This document shows positions 33,065-42,665 of a DNA stretch of 64,000 nucleotides, in pieces; position 1 is the first letter of the stretch, and each line of letters starts with the position of its first letter. The notes beneath the pieces are model-generated. The model was not told the origin of the DNA and ran no database searches. It saw only the letters and a list, made by a program, of their open reading frames with translations. Source of the stretch: Heligmosomoides polygyrus polygyrus (lineage: Eukaryota > Nematoda > Chromadorea > Rhabditida > Heligmosomidae); contig OX377202.1 of the NCBI GenBank assembly GCA_947396885.1, forward strand, positions 17,732,001-17,796,000, given 5' to 3'. The position numbers and the translations under genes are program-made.

Positions 33065-33290
33065 CCCTTCTGATGGATGCGGCACCACATATTCTACTTA
33101 TGCGGGATTTCGTGAAACCAATTTGAATGCTTGGTAGGTCAGCGCTTCATCCATCTTCCTTTTAAAAAATCCCAAATCAATTAGCCCACTCCATAGAGGC
33201 AGACTTGGTTGGCTTAAGCTAAACTCGAGCCAAAAATAAATTAGAATTGCGCACAAACGCCGCCACCAACCCATCCTACGCTATAAGTAA
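33065..33290 (-). repeat. SINE-A copy, very old (minus)
   Basis: Only scattered blocks survive in the expected order: gatggatgcggcaccac, attctacttatgcgggat, accaatttgaatgc, cagacttggttggct. About a third of the positions have changed. Confidence 0.5.
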
Positions 33291-33623
33291 TTATAATAAA
33301 ATCCTGTCTACTGGCATGACAGAACCATTCTGAATTATCCGCTACGAAGAGCGCAATAAAGTCAAATTTTCGGCTACTACTTCTGAAAAGCTGATATATT
33401 CCTTCTGTCTGTCTGCCCGTCTGTCTCGAAAAAACAAAACGCTAGCCGTGGGTGGGAATTTTTAACTTTTGAAGTAAGATTTGTATCTTGATAAAATACA
33501 GTAGAAATAATTTAGATAAAGGAGAAAAATGACAAAACATGGAGTGAGTCCACTCTCTTGGGCCACGTATTTAGTTTCTAAAGATTATCGTGGAAGCAAT
33601 TTCAGTGAGTATTTAGTTCGTGG

Positions 33624-33916
33624 ACGCGTGTGGCGCAGTCGGAGGAGGCGCTGACTGTCGCCTGCAACCGATACCAGGTTTCTGGTTCGGATTTCCCGCC
33701 AAGGCCAAACAAGCCTTCCATCCCTCCGGGGTCCGTGAATTGGTACCAGACTTGTCTGGGAAGGATAAAGCGCTGACTTGTTCATCTGCTGGCCACCGCA
33801 ATTCATTGCATGGCCAAACACGCATTCAAGTCGCATCCACGACATCCCGTAGGAGTAGAATGCGTGGCGCATCTCAAATGGAATTGAGTAACGCCGTCCT
33901 TTATCCTTATCCTTGT
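33624..33916 (+). repeat. SINE-A copy, nearly consensus
   Basis: Full-length: gcgtgtggcgcagtcggagg at the head, a box B-like ggttcggatttcc, and the tail gccgtcctttatccttatcc. Among the best-preserved copies in the window, so useful for a consensus. Confidence 0.85.
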
Positions 33917-33975
33917 TTAGTCTATACAACGACTTCAGGTAGCCACTAGATGGACGAGTTGTGAATTAACCTTTC

Positions 33976-34125
33976 CCTACCAATTCACCGGTCCGGAGCG
34001 GTGGAATGTTTGGTTGGCCTGGGAGGGAAAAACGACAAAGAACCTTGCATAGGACAAAGAACCGACAACGACAAAGAACCTTGCATAGGAGTGCGCGTGA
34101 CGGCCCGTGCTTCTCCGACTGCTTT
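33976..34125 (-). repeat. SINE-A head fragment with internal duplication (minus)
   Basis: Covers the middle to the head on the minus strand (accaattcaccggtccgg, ttggttggcctggg, ctccgactg). Where the copy should read once, the words gacaaagaaccttgcatagga appear twice (34032 and 34070) with a short spacer. Confidence 0.6.
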
Positions 34126-34254
34126 CCTGGATATACCATACATATTTATAGATAAAGTAATTAAAAATTAATAAAAACGGTGGAAAGAAAGTCATCTACA
34201 AAAAGTATTCTGCGTTCGTGTCGGCATCCAAATAAACGTTGGTCTTTCCCATCT

Positions 34255-34570
34255 GTGAAGCAGTATCAGCCAGTCACCTGTCACCTGTAACACCTGTCGT
34301 CCCGCTGATAATCGAGTTGCTCGAGCGGGCAATAGCAGCGTCTTCCCTGTCGCGCGCCAGAGTGCTCCAGTGGATCCTCGTCTCTCAGGGTTACAGAAGA
34401 GCGTCATATCGTTCACAGCTTTCCAGTTTGCGGCGGTTCTCGTTCAGAGGGAGTCTGCGAAGCGCATTACATGGCCTGCCCACCTAATTTTCGACGACTT
34501 GACTTATACGACAGCGACTCTGACCTTTAAACATGATGGAGGGCAAAACTCCGGAGGCCTTTTCTTTAGC
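34255..34570 (-). pseudogene. RTE family 2: 3'-end fragment (minus)
   Basis: Same family and orientation as 28595-29730: tcacctgtcacctgtaaca tail repeats, then gtcgtcccgctgat, ctcgagcgggc, gcgcgccagagtg, ggatcctcgtc. It has an internal deletion relative to that copy, losing the ccaacgcgttgg segment. Confidence 0.7.
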
Positions 34571-34704
34571 TATTAGCCAATATATCCGAAAATTCAGCAC
34601 CTATTCCATTTTCACTTATTTTTGCTTATAGATACCTTCCAAGCTGAGGTTACCGGCAATGCCTTCTCTTCTAGTTCTGTTCGTTATACGAGCAACAGTA
34701 ATAT

Positions 34705-35033
34705 CCCAAGGGCGCGTGGAGTAGGATGAGGCTCCGTCTGTCGCCTGCACCCGATACCAGGTTCCTGGTTCGGATTTCCCTCGTAGGCCAACCAAGCCTT
34801 CCATCCCTCCGGGGACGGTGACTTGTACCAGACTTGTCTGGGAAGGATAAAGCGCTGACTTGTTCACCGGCTGGCTTCCGCAAGTGAAAGGATAAAGCGC
34901 TGACTTGTTCACCGGCTGGCCACCGCATGGCCAAATACGCATTCAACTCGCCTCCGTGACACCCCGTAGAAGTAGAATGCGTGGCGCATCCCAAAGGAGG
35001 TTGAATAACGCGATCCTTCATCCTTTAATATCT
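34705..35033 (+). repeat. SINE-A copy with a 40-bp internal tandem duplication
   Basis: Full-length, but the block aaggataaagcgctgacttg through caccggctggc occurs twice in succession (34843 and 34887), making the copy longer than its siblings. The tail is gcgatccttcatcc. Confidence 0.8.
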
Positions 35034-35551
35034 CAAACCTAGACCATTTTCGTGTTCTGCAGCTGTCTTACTTCCTTCGCAATTCGTACCATTTTTCAAG
35101 CTCTAAATACGTTTTGATGGGATGAGAATAGATAGCAACATATAGGATTTCCCTCAGCGATAGGCATTGGCTGACTCCCTGGTGTACAGCCTTTTTCATG
35201 AGTTTTTTCTCGCAAAGACCATGACCACCGTAACGAATGTTGGCGTTTCTAAAAACCAATCAATGAATGTATAAGGTACAGGAAATTGACTGCTTTTTAA
35301 TTCTTTTTTTCGAAACGGCCACATCTGTTGATTTTTAAAAGAGTTAGATTTTGTACTGCGGTCGCTAGCTATCCGGAGCACTCCACTCAACTCTGGCTAT
35401 CTCCTTTCACAGAAATAGGCGCAATTAGACGAGACTTGTTAGCCAGAGTGTGAGATCGAACGCCTCGACACCTACATAGCAGTACGGCTGGGTTTGCCTC
35501 TCCGCTTCTTTGTCTTCTTTGTTTTATGATAGAACAATAATGACCGCTTAA
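35034..35551. other. No feature recognised
   Basis: Short AT-rich stretch between two SINE-A copies with no supported frame or repeat. Confidence 0.4.
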
Positions 35552-35788
35552 AAAGGATAAAGGACGGCGATATCAAATCCTTTTCAGATGCGCTACGCAT
35601 TCTACCTATGCGAGATATCACGGAGGCAATTCGAATGCGTATTTGGTCACACAATGACTTGCACTGCCCAGACGATGAAAGACTCAGCGCTTTATCCTTT
35701 CCTGACAAATCTATTTGGTGCCAATTCACCGACCCCGGGGAAAAGGAAGGCTTACTTGACCTGGCGAAAAATTCGTAACAGGAACCTA
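35552..35788 (-). repeat. SINE-A copy, part 1 (minus), split by two later insertions
   Basis: The tail-to-middle part of a minus copy (aaggataaaggacggcg through gaccccggggaaaagga to caggaaccta). It is cut off just before the gtatcgg block of the head. The head resumes at 37521 after a foldback MITE and a mariner. Confidence 0.8.
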
Positions 35789-36247
35789 CCGTACCGGCCG
35801 TATCTTTCGGTGTTTGAGTGGAAAAAGTGGAGAAACGCCTTTTCCGCAGCATTTTAATAGCGCTCTTGAAATTGATTGTTTTTAAAAATAAATCCGATAT
35901 TTGGAATCAGCATCGAATGATCTATCCGATAAAGAAAAAAACGCCCGGTAAATGTTTAAAATGTTGATTCGATGATATGATATATTGGGAATGTGACCTT
36001 TGGGTGGAATAATCTTCCGCGAGTGGGAGGGAGTCCGCCTCGCCAAGCAGCATATAGGTCTCCAAATCAACGTTTTTTACGTTTGCTGGGCGCTTTTCTC
36101 CTCTTCGGATAGATCATTCGATGCTGATCCCAAATGTCGGCTTTATTTTTCAGAACACTTAATTTGAAGAGCGCTATCAAAAACGGCGGTAAAGGCGTTT
36201 TTTCACTTTTTTCCACTCAAACACCAAAATATACGCCGGCATTGTAC
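35789..36247. mobile_element. Foldback MITE inserted in a SINE
   Basis: About 460 bp whose two halves are inverted copies of each other: roughly 35800-35970 pairs with 36060-36240 (for example ggtgtttgagtgg against ccactcaaacacc, and catcgaatgatctatccg against cggatagatcattcgatg). It is non-coding. TA stands at both borders (35787-35788 and 36248-36249), consistent with TA target duplication. A solo arm is at 8150. Confidence 0.7.
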
Positions 36248-36249
36248 TA

Positions 36250-37520
36250 TTAGGTTGGTGCATAAGTTCTCGGACATTTGATCCCTCCGGAATTGAAAGC
36301 GCATTTTCCCGCCAAATTTCTCACATGTATCAACGTGTAAATGGTCGATCGATAGAGAAAGGAAAGGGCTACAAAACTGTTCCTAACATTTACTTCTGCG
36401 TTGTTAACGTCAGCTATTATGGCTAAGCAATTCATCCCAACTGAGACGCATATTCGGCACGTCATGTTATTCCTGCATCAATCTGGACTCAACGCCAACG
36501 AATCGTATCGGCGCCTGAAGGATGCTTACAACGAGAGTGCTCCTGCTCGAAGTACTGTGTACCAGTGGTTCTCGAACTTTGCAGTTGGTGAATTCTCTGT
36601 TGAAGGTAATGAACGAGAAGGGCGTCCGATGACACTGGATTTGGATGGCCTCCTAAGTAGAGTGGAAGCGGACCCATACCAAACCACTCGCGAACTATCA
36701 AGCACTCTTGGTGTTAGTCACTCAACAGTCGTTCGAGGATTGAAGTCGATTGGCAAGGTGCAAAAATTGGGTCGCTGGGAACCTCACGACTTGACACAAC
36801 ATGGCATGGATCGCAGAGCCGATGTCGCTCTGTCTCTCCTTACCCTCAGACGTACCCACGGATGGCTGGACAACCTTGCCACCGGAGATGAGAAGTGGAT
36901 ACTCTACTCTAATTATAACCGGCGTGCACATTGGGTTGACGCAACTGGAGAGGCAAAGGACGTTCTGAAACCCGACCTTCACGTGAAAAAGGTGATGCTA
37001 TGCATTTGGTGGAGCGTTCTTGACGTAGAATACTGGAAGCTGCTGGACGAAGGGATAACAGTGAAGGCAGAGGTCTACTTCAACCGAGGAAGTTGAGGGC
37101 TCAGCTTCAAACTACACAAGGAGAGCAAGTGAAGGTGTATTTTCAACACGACAACGCTAGACCGCATATTGCTAGAGCGACGGCGGCTGAGTTGGCGGAC
37201 TGCGGAGGGACCGTACTTCCACATCCACCTTACTCACCAGATCTCGCTCCTTCTGATTATCATTTGTTTTCAAGCCTTCAACGCTATTTGGACGGCCAGC
37301 AATTTAGGAACCGAGAGGATGTCAAGGAGGCACCGCTCACATTTTTCGAATCACAACTGGCCACGTTTTGGAGAAAAGGCATCCATGACTTACCAGCACG
37401 TTGGCGAAAGACAATTGATGTAAAGGTTGGTTACTTCAAGTGATTTGATGTTGTTGTTCGTATGTTGTGATAAAAAATATTTCATGTCCCAAATGTCCGA
37501 GAACTTATGCACCAACCTAA
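36250..37520 (+). mobile_element. Mariner element 1, complete ends
   Basis: The terminal inverted repeats begin TTAGGTTGGTGCATAAGTTC at 36250 and end with its exact reverse complement at 37520; the repeats are about 30 bp. The flanks are TA on each side (36248-36249, 37521-37522), the usual mariner target duplication. The element is 1271 bp, normal for the superfamily, and carries one broken transposase gene. Confidence 0.9.
36419..37443 (+). pseudogene. Mariner transposase (D,D34D), one frameshift
   Basis: The enzyme would cut and paste the element at TA sites. The N-terminal half (from the ATG at 36419) carries a helix-turn-helix region (LGVSHSTVVRGLKSIGK) and the first catalytic motif ATGDEKWIL. 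The frame breaks near 37081-37092 and continues one base off with FQHDNARPHIA (second Asp) and SPDLAPSDYHLF (third Asp). The last two are 34 residues apart, as in classical mariners. It ends near 37443 with VGYFK. Apart from the single slip it is intact, so the copy is young or the slip is a sequencing error. Confidence 0.85.
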
Positions 37521-37571
37521 TAGTATCGGATGCACACGACAGCCACCACTTCCGCTGACTGTGCTAAACGT
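37521..37571 (-). repeat. SINE-A copy, part 2 (head of the split copy)
   Basis: Continues the copy interrupted at 35788: agtatcggatgcacacgac, then ccgctgactgtgctaaacgtg, which is the head side of a minus SINE-A. With the two insertions removed the SINE reads continuously. Confidence 0.75.
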
Positions 37572-38029
37572 GTTCAAAATGACCACTACATTGGTTTGAT
37601 CTGGTTGCTCCAAAGCGAATAGATTGAGAATTCTGAGCATGATTTCTCCACACCGCTATGTACTCAAGCATCTCTCAGGCGAACCCACTGCGAATTCTTC
37701 AGAACGAACACACTTCTTGCGCTTTCATCGAGAAATAATTTCTCTAAACCATTACGCATCCTAGGCGTACGAAACTTCCCACGTTCGTTCATAAAGTAAG
37801 TGCATAGCTCATTATCGCGATTTTTTTACGGCGCCCTTTGCCGGTTATGAATGCGTGGGAGTTTCGGCATTAGTTAATCAGTTGCCGCTAAGTATTAATT
37901 AAAGTGAATTGAGTTTTTGCAGAGAGAGTTGCGTTCAAGAGCTTGTTATTGTACAGAGGTACAAGCTGCAGAATTCTGCAAGAATTTTGAAAACGAAAGG
38001 ACAACACGTGTTTGCTCTATAAAACCACC
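37572..38029. other. No feature recognised
   Basis: AT-rich spacer between two SINE-A copies. Confidence 0.4.
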
Positions 38030-38245
38030 TAGGTGAGCAGTTGATGAACAATTCAGTATTTTACCCTTACCAGTCAAGTGTGGTATCATTTTATAGACCG
38101 CTAGAAGATATAAGTCAGTGTTTTATTCTACTCAAAAAATGGTACCAAATTACCGACCCTGGGGGGATGGGAAATTTGTTCACCTTGAGTGGGAGTCAAA
38201 TCGTGAATTGGTTTGGGCTTCTACTCATCGCGCTAAACGTGTCCT
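38030..38245 (-). repeat. SINE-A copy, old (minus)
   Basis: Surviving blocks: gagcagttgatgaacaattc, ttaccgaccctggggggatgg, gtgggagtcaaatcg and catcgcgctaaacgtg. The first part also contains an extra stretch not seen in other copies. Confidence 0.55.
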
Positions 38246-38536
38246 GAAATCCAGGACACAAAGGTTCTTTTTTTTGCAGACAGTTTCCGTTAGTTACTGG
38301 CCGTATATATTATTATTTAAAATGCTTCAATTTGCAATATGTTCTTGCATTTCTTTTCTTCGTTATTTTTTTCGAAGTTATTCCTCAGCATAGAGCTTGC
38401 TTTAATAAATTGTCACCTTCATTGTCATCCCTCTCTAGCGATTATTTTTTAAAGCTTGCCATTGAGTGCGCTGTTTCAAGTAAATAAATAAATGAATAAA
38501 TAAGTAAATAAATAATTAAACAATAGACTCGTAAGC

Positions 38537-38744
38537 AGTTCAGATCAGTTTCTTTAAGCCTCAAGTGGCTGGTACCGAGGTAGTAAGCTGTCACAACGAT
38601 GTTTTGTTGCGATCAAAACTTCTAGCGCCAGGCGGGACTCGAACCCGCACCTCCCTCTGACCGGGCGGGAATGCTCTACGCCTTTACACCACCGGCGCCG
38701 TTTGATCGAACGCAACTTCCACATCCACAAAACATCATTGTGAC
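38537..38744 (-). repeat. SINE-B copy with exact 12-bp target-site duplication
   Basis: Minus copy of SINE-B: ccaggcgggactcgaaccc (B box complement) and tttacaccaccggcgccg (A-side). It is bracketed by agactcgtaagc at 38525-38536 and again at 38745-38756, an exact 12-bp duplication that fixes both ends of this insertion. Its right end repeats acaaaacatcattgtgac, the complement of a segment near its left end, so the insertion has inverted terminal similarity. Confidence 0.8.
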
Positions 38745-38756
38745 AGACTCGTAAGC

Positions 38757-39895
38757 CTTGCAATTTTCAAGGTTCCATTCAAGTCTCTATGAGGCACCCA
38801 AGAGCAGTTGGTAGGTGTCGTGATAAAGCGCAAAACTAATCGATTCTGTGTACGAACTGGGCCCGAGACAACAAATATAGTCATGCATAGAACTGTAGAA
38901 TTGACAGGAAGTTTGTCTGGAAATGATGAAGCTGCATCGCCTCCACCAGTCGGCAAACCCTGCATTCGAGCCGCCTCCACGATTCAGAGAAGTAGAGGAG
39001 AGGTGTTTGACGAATCCTCCCTGAACTAATCCTTAAGAGCTCATTCTTTCCCTATTTTCATTGTCCAGAAAACAAAGAAAACGGTCTGGGCTGCTTCAGA
39101 AATCACAACACCACCTCTTTTTCTGAAACTCGTCGCGGTCTGCTGTCGCAGAGGTATACGAGCGGCAGTTCGTTGCAATTTTTTACCGATGAGGGCGTTG
39201 GCATGAGTTCAGGCCGATCATAAAGATGGCATCATCTTGCCACAAGGATGAAACGCTGAAGAGACGGCAATTAGCGCCTCCACTATACAGCTAACCACGC
39301 AGCGGATCGGCCTGTTTGTCTTCATGGGTCTGTAGTCCTGAATCGCTAAAAACGTAGGATTGATAAGGTTCAATGCGTCGAAAGATGGCTGATTGCCATC
39401 TGGTCGACGGGTTGGCAGAGAAATTTCACCGTAAGAGTTTCAAGACTCTCTCCCTCCCCCCTCCTCAAGCTCGTACATCTGCTCATGCAGCTTTATCTGA
39501 AGTTGCTCTTCCTCTCGATGCCCTTATTTCTCGGAAAGATTCATTTTATAGAAAGAACTTAAAGGACATTCTTACTAAGAAGAGCACGGGCATTGCCGTA
39601 GGGCACCGAACTGGAAAAAGGATGCGGAAATCTTAGCAACTGGTTTGCGAAATTAACACGGGCATTGCCTTAGGACAGTGAACTAGAAAAAAGGATGCGG
39701 AAATCTTAGCAACTGATTTGCGAAATTACTATGTCATCGCTAGATCTCAACGTCTAGTAACCATTACTCTCTTTTCTTGACCAGCCAACGTATTCTCATG
39801 AGCTCCACTTCAAAGAGCCATCCAAGCACAAAAATTGCTGGTACAATAGCGCTCCTACTTTTTGGTTTTTCGGTGGAGTAAACTATACTTCGGAC
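38757..39895. other. Unassigned, with a 71-bp tandem duplication
   Basis: 38955-39035 may be an eroded SINE-A tail (ccctgcattcgagccgcctc, gaagtaga). A plus frame at 39373-39636 (87 codons) has no recognised relative and runs into the tandem duplication at 39586-39729. Confidence 0.35.
39586..39729 (+). repeat. Tandem duplication, two units of about 71 bp
   Basis: Unit 1 (39586-39656) and unit 2 (39657-39729) share cacgggcattgcc, gaact-gaaaa, ggatgcggaaatcttagc and tttgcgaaatta. They differ at a handful of bases. Confidence 0.75.
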
Positions 39896-40165
39896 CGAAT
39901 CGAATAATTTCGAATGAATATTCGAATAAATTCGAATATTTATTATTCGAATATTCGGTGAGGCCCAAAATTCGAATGTATTCATTATTCGAATATTCGA
40001 TGAGGCCAAAAATTCGAAAATATTCATTATTCGAATATTCGCTGATGCCCAAAATTCGAATATATTCGTTATTCAAAAATTCGACAAGGTCCAAAATTCG
40101 AATATATTCGTTATTCGACTATTCGACGTGCCCCGAAATTCGAATATATTCGATTATATTCGACG
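39896..40165. repeat. 42-bp satellite array 1 (TTCGAATA-rich)
   Basis: Five to six units of a 42-bp repeat. Each unit has gaggcccaaaattcgaat and then attattcgaatattcg, itself built from the palindromes attcgaat and cgaatattcg. Because 42 is a multiple of three and few stops occur, both strands stay open through the array; these frames are not genes. Array 2 is at 42446. Confidence 0.85.
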
Positions 40166-40356
40166 CTACTGAGATAGACTACTGGGAGTCAGTTTTTGCG
40201 CCTTCTGGATATAACTCGCCTAAAGTCAGGTATATGAAAAACCAAGGTTTGAGCTCAGCAGCTCGAGCTCTATCGTTTGGTATACATATTTCATATGGAG
40301 CCATGAAATTGTTCGAAATGGGAAACATGTTTAATTACTGAAGCGAAGGCCGACCA

Positions 40357-40661
40357 ATGGACTTGAGGAACATGAACGATGTGGCCAAGGTCGACCTCTG
40401 TCGAAAGTACTTCATCGTCGGTTTGTTTGGTCTACCGTTGGTGTGGCTTAGGAACACATTCTGGTTCTTTGGTTAAGGCTTTCTTCGACCGCAATCACCA
40501 GCCACCAATACCAATCGGAAGTATGTCACGCTGAGTGCCAAGGAGCGATCTTCTGGTTAATAGTAATATGTGTCTGGGAGACCATCTTCCAGTCGTACCG
40601 TTCGAAAAGTGTCGCATGGGCGGACTACTTGACATTCATCTTCTCAGTCGGAAGGGTATAG
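40357..40661 (+). pseudogene. pen-2: pen-2 (presenilin enhancer 2) copy, no introns, three single-base frame slips
   Basis: PEN-2 is a roughly 101-residue two- to three-pass membrane subunit of gamma-secretase, the protease that cleaves Notch and APP-type proteins. Read in pieces, the copy covers the family from the ATG at 40357 (VDLCRKYF, LPLVWL, NTFWFF) through a middle segment with PPIP and RKYVTLSA to WETIFQSYR, ADYLTF and GRV before TAG at 40659-40661. Three slips break it: one extra base near 40471, one missing near 40516 and one missing near 40542, each in a short G or C run. All family-diagnostic residues between the slips are kept. It is uninterrupted by introns. This could be a retrocopy, or a real single-exon gene with long-read indel errors. 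No poly(A) tract or target duplication was found. Confidence 0.85.
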
Positions 40662-40908
40662 ACTGGCTGCGATCTCACCCCAAATTGCCACAGCATCATT
40701 CATCCTTCTCAAAGTCCTTTTCTGTGATTCACTTGTAGGAGACCTTATTTCTCAGCTTAACGACGAGGTGTTTCCTCACTCAATTGTTGTTTTTTCTTGT
40801 CCGGGTTTGTAACATAAAACATCATATACATATTAACATAATGCCTTTAAATAACATGTCGTATTTGAGATTACGTTTATTTCTGTATTTGCTTTACGAG
40901 GGTCATTA

Positions 40909-41030
40909 GAAGCCGTAGAATATCTACAATTTCAACCAAAGTATTCTTTATTGATAAATTTTGTGGCTAGAAGCCGTAGAATGTTTACAATTTCAACCAA
41001 AGTATTCGCTATCGATAAATTTTGTGGCAC
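40909..41030 (+). repeat. Tandem duplication, two units of about 61 bp
   Basis: Both units contain agaagccgtagaat, ctacaatttcaaccaaagta (or tttacaa) and gataaattttgtggc. It lies in the spacer between the pen-2 copy and mariner 2. Confidence 0.75.
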
Positions 41031-41169
41031 TATATCAGTTGTGCGTTACGGTCGGAATTCATTAAGATTAGAAGAGTTTGAATTTGAAAATTGAAGACAC
41101 GATCTAACAAAAGAATTTAGAAAAGGCATTTAGCCTAGGGCTCAATTTGACTTTCATTTCAAATACATA

Positions 41170-42445
41170 TTAGGTTGTAACGAAATAAATGGCACTGAAC
41201 CACTGTAAATTTAAACAGTTAATATCTCGGCTTATAGGCAAGTCTATTAATCGAAATAAAAACCCTCTGATTCTACACATCTTTTCCAACGTGACACAAG
41301 CTTTTTTATCCCAGTAGCATAAAAATCGGAAGCTGTGGAATTGACGAAATCCACGAAGGCACTTTCGGCATCCTGTTGGTATTTAAATATTTTCCCTACC
41401 AAGAAGTCGCCAAGATGCTGGAAGAAATGATAGTCTGTTGGGGAGAGGTCGGGAGAAAACGGAGTATGTGGTAGAGTTTCAATGCTCAGCTCATTCTGCA
41501 ACGTCATTCGTGCTACATGTGGGCGAGCATTGTCGTGCAGAAGGAGAACTCGCCTTCGGTTTACCAAGGCCGGCCGGATATCCTTCAACCTTTTCATCAT
41601 TTCTTCAATTTCAATGCAGTACATCTCTGCCGTGATGGATTCACCGGGAGGGAGGAAGCTGTGGTGAATAATTCCTAGCGAACACCACCATACTGTCACC
41701 ATTACTTTCTTTTGGTGCAATTCCGGCTTCGCAAAAACCTTGGGGCTCCCATCGCTGTCCACCCACTGTGCCGATCGTCGCCTGTTGTCGTGCATTATCC
41801 AATTCTCGTCACAGGTTACGATGCGATCAAGGAATGGGTCCGTTTCGTTCCGTAGAAGCAGTGCGGACGAGACCTCATATCGTCGGTTTCTTTGCTCCTC
41901 AGACAGCTCGTGAGGCACCCATCTTTCCAGCTTTTGGTCTTTCCAATTTCCTTGAGATGCCGGGCAGCCGTGTTGTGACTGACGCCAAGAACCTTCGCTA
42001 TCTCCCTGGTACCTTTGTGTGGATCCTCCTCTACCACATCTCTCAGCTTGTCCTCATCAACATCACTATGCCTCCCACGAGCTTCATGTTCTTCCAAGCT
42101 CTCATCTCCATTCCGGAACTTCTGATACCAACGATACGCCGTCCGAATTGTGGAACATCCTTGACCGAATGCGGCGTTGATCTTCTCGTCCGCCTCCTTA
42201 GCTGTAGTGCCCAGCTTGAATTCATACAAATAAATGCCTCGGATCACCCTTTTGTCCATCTGCAAAAAAGTCAATAAAACTCTAAAGTTTTCCTACTTTT
42301 ACATAAAAAATTTGGTACTCACCGGTAGAGCAAAGTTTGCGCTTCTAAATGATATGCCACATGTTACGGTTTATTCTTTATCAAACGCGTAAAGACGCGC
42401 CAAAAAATGGCGCTAGCCAGTGCAATTTAATTCGTTACAACCTAA
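41170..42445 (-). mobile_element. Mariner element 2, Hsmar1/bandit-like
   Basis: The ends are inverted (ttaggttgtaacgaa at 41170 and its complement ttcgttacaacctaa at 42445), and TA stands on both sides (41168-41169, 42446-42447). Length 1276 bp. The transposase is on the minus strand and resembles the human Hsmar1 type more than mariner 1 does. A hookworm mariner named bandit, described as similar to Hsmar1, is known; this element is a candidate relative. Confidence 0.9.
41247..42259 (-). pseudogene. Mariner 2 transposase, one frameshift and a shortened catalytic spacing
   Basis: The N-terminal part (from the ATG at 42259) reads MDKRVIRGIYLYEFKLG and includes LGVSHNTAARHLKEIGK (helix-turn-helix). 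The frame slips near 41930 and continues with MPHELSEEQ, CDENWIMHDN (first Asp), LLHDNARPHVA (second) and SPDLSPTDYHFF (third). The gap between the second and third Asp is 32 residues instead of 34, two codons shorter than in its relatives, which may itself impair the enzyme. The frame ends with EGFYFD at 41247. Confidence 0.85.
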
Positions 42446-42665
42446 TATATTCGAATAAATTCGAATATTCGAATATTCATTATTCGAATATTCGGTGAGG
42501 CCTAAAATTCGAATATATTCATTATTCGAATATTCGACGAGGCCCAAAATTCGAATATATTCATTATTCGAATATTCGACAAGTTCCAAATTCGAATATA
42601 TTCATTATTCGAATATTCGATTTTTTCGTGAAACCGAATATATTCGATTATTCGTTTATTCGAAA
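42446..42665. repeat. 42-bp satellite array 2
   Basis: Four to five units of the same 42-bp repeat as at 39896, same orientation, beginning directly at the mariner 2 border. Array 1 and array 2 bracket the pen-2 copy and the mariner at a distance of about 2.3 kb. Confidence 0.8.

Noticed and set aside
39855..40094. Open frames of 80 codons or more on both strands over the satellite
   Set aside because: They exist because the 42-bp period is a multiple of three; the peptides are simple 14-residue repeats.
39896..40165. Regular repeats resembling a CRISPR array
   Set aside because: The unit is a contiguous 42-bp AT-rich tandem repeat without unique spacers, in a eukaryotic context.
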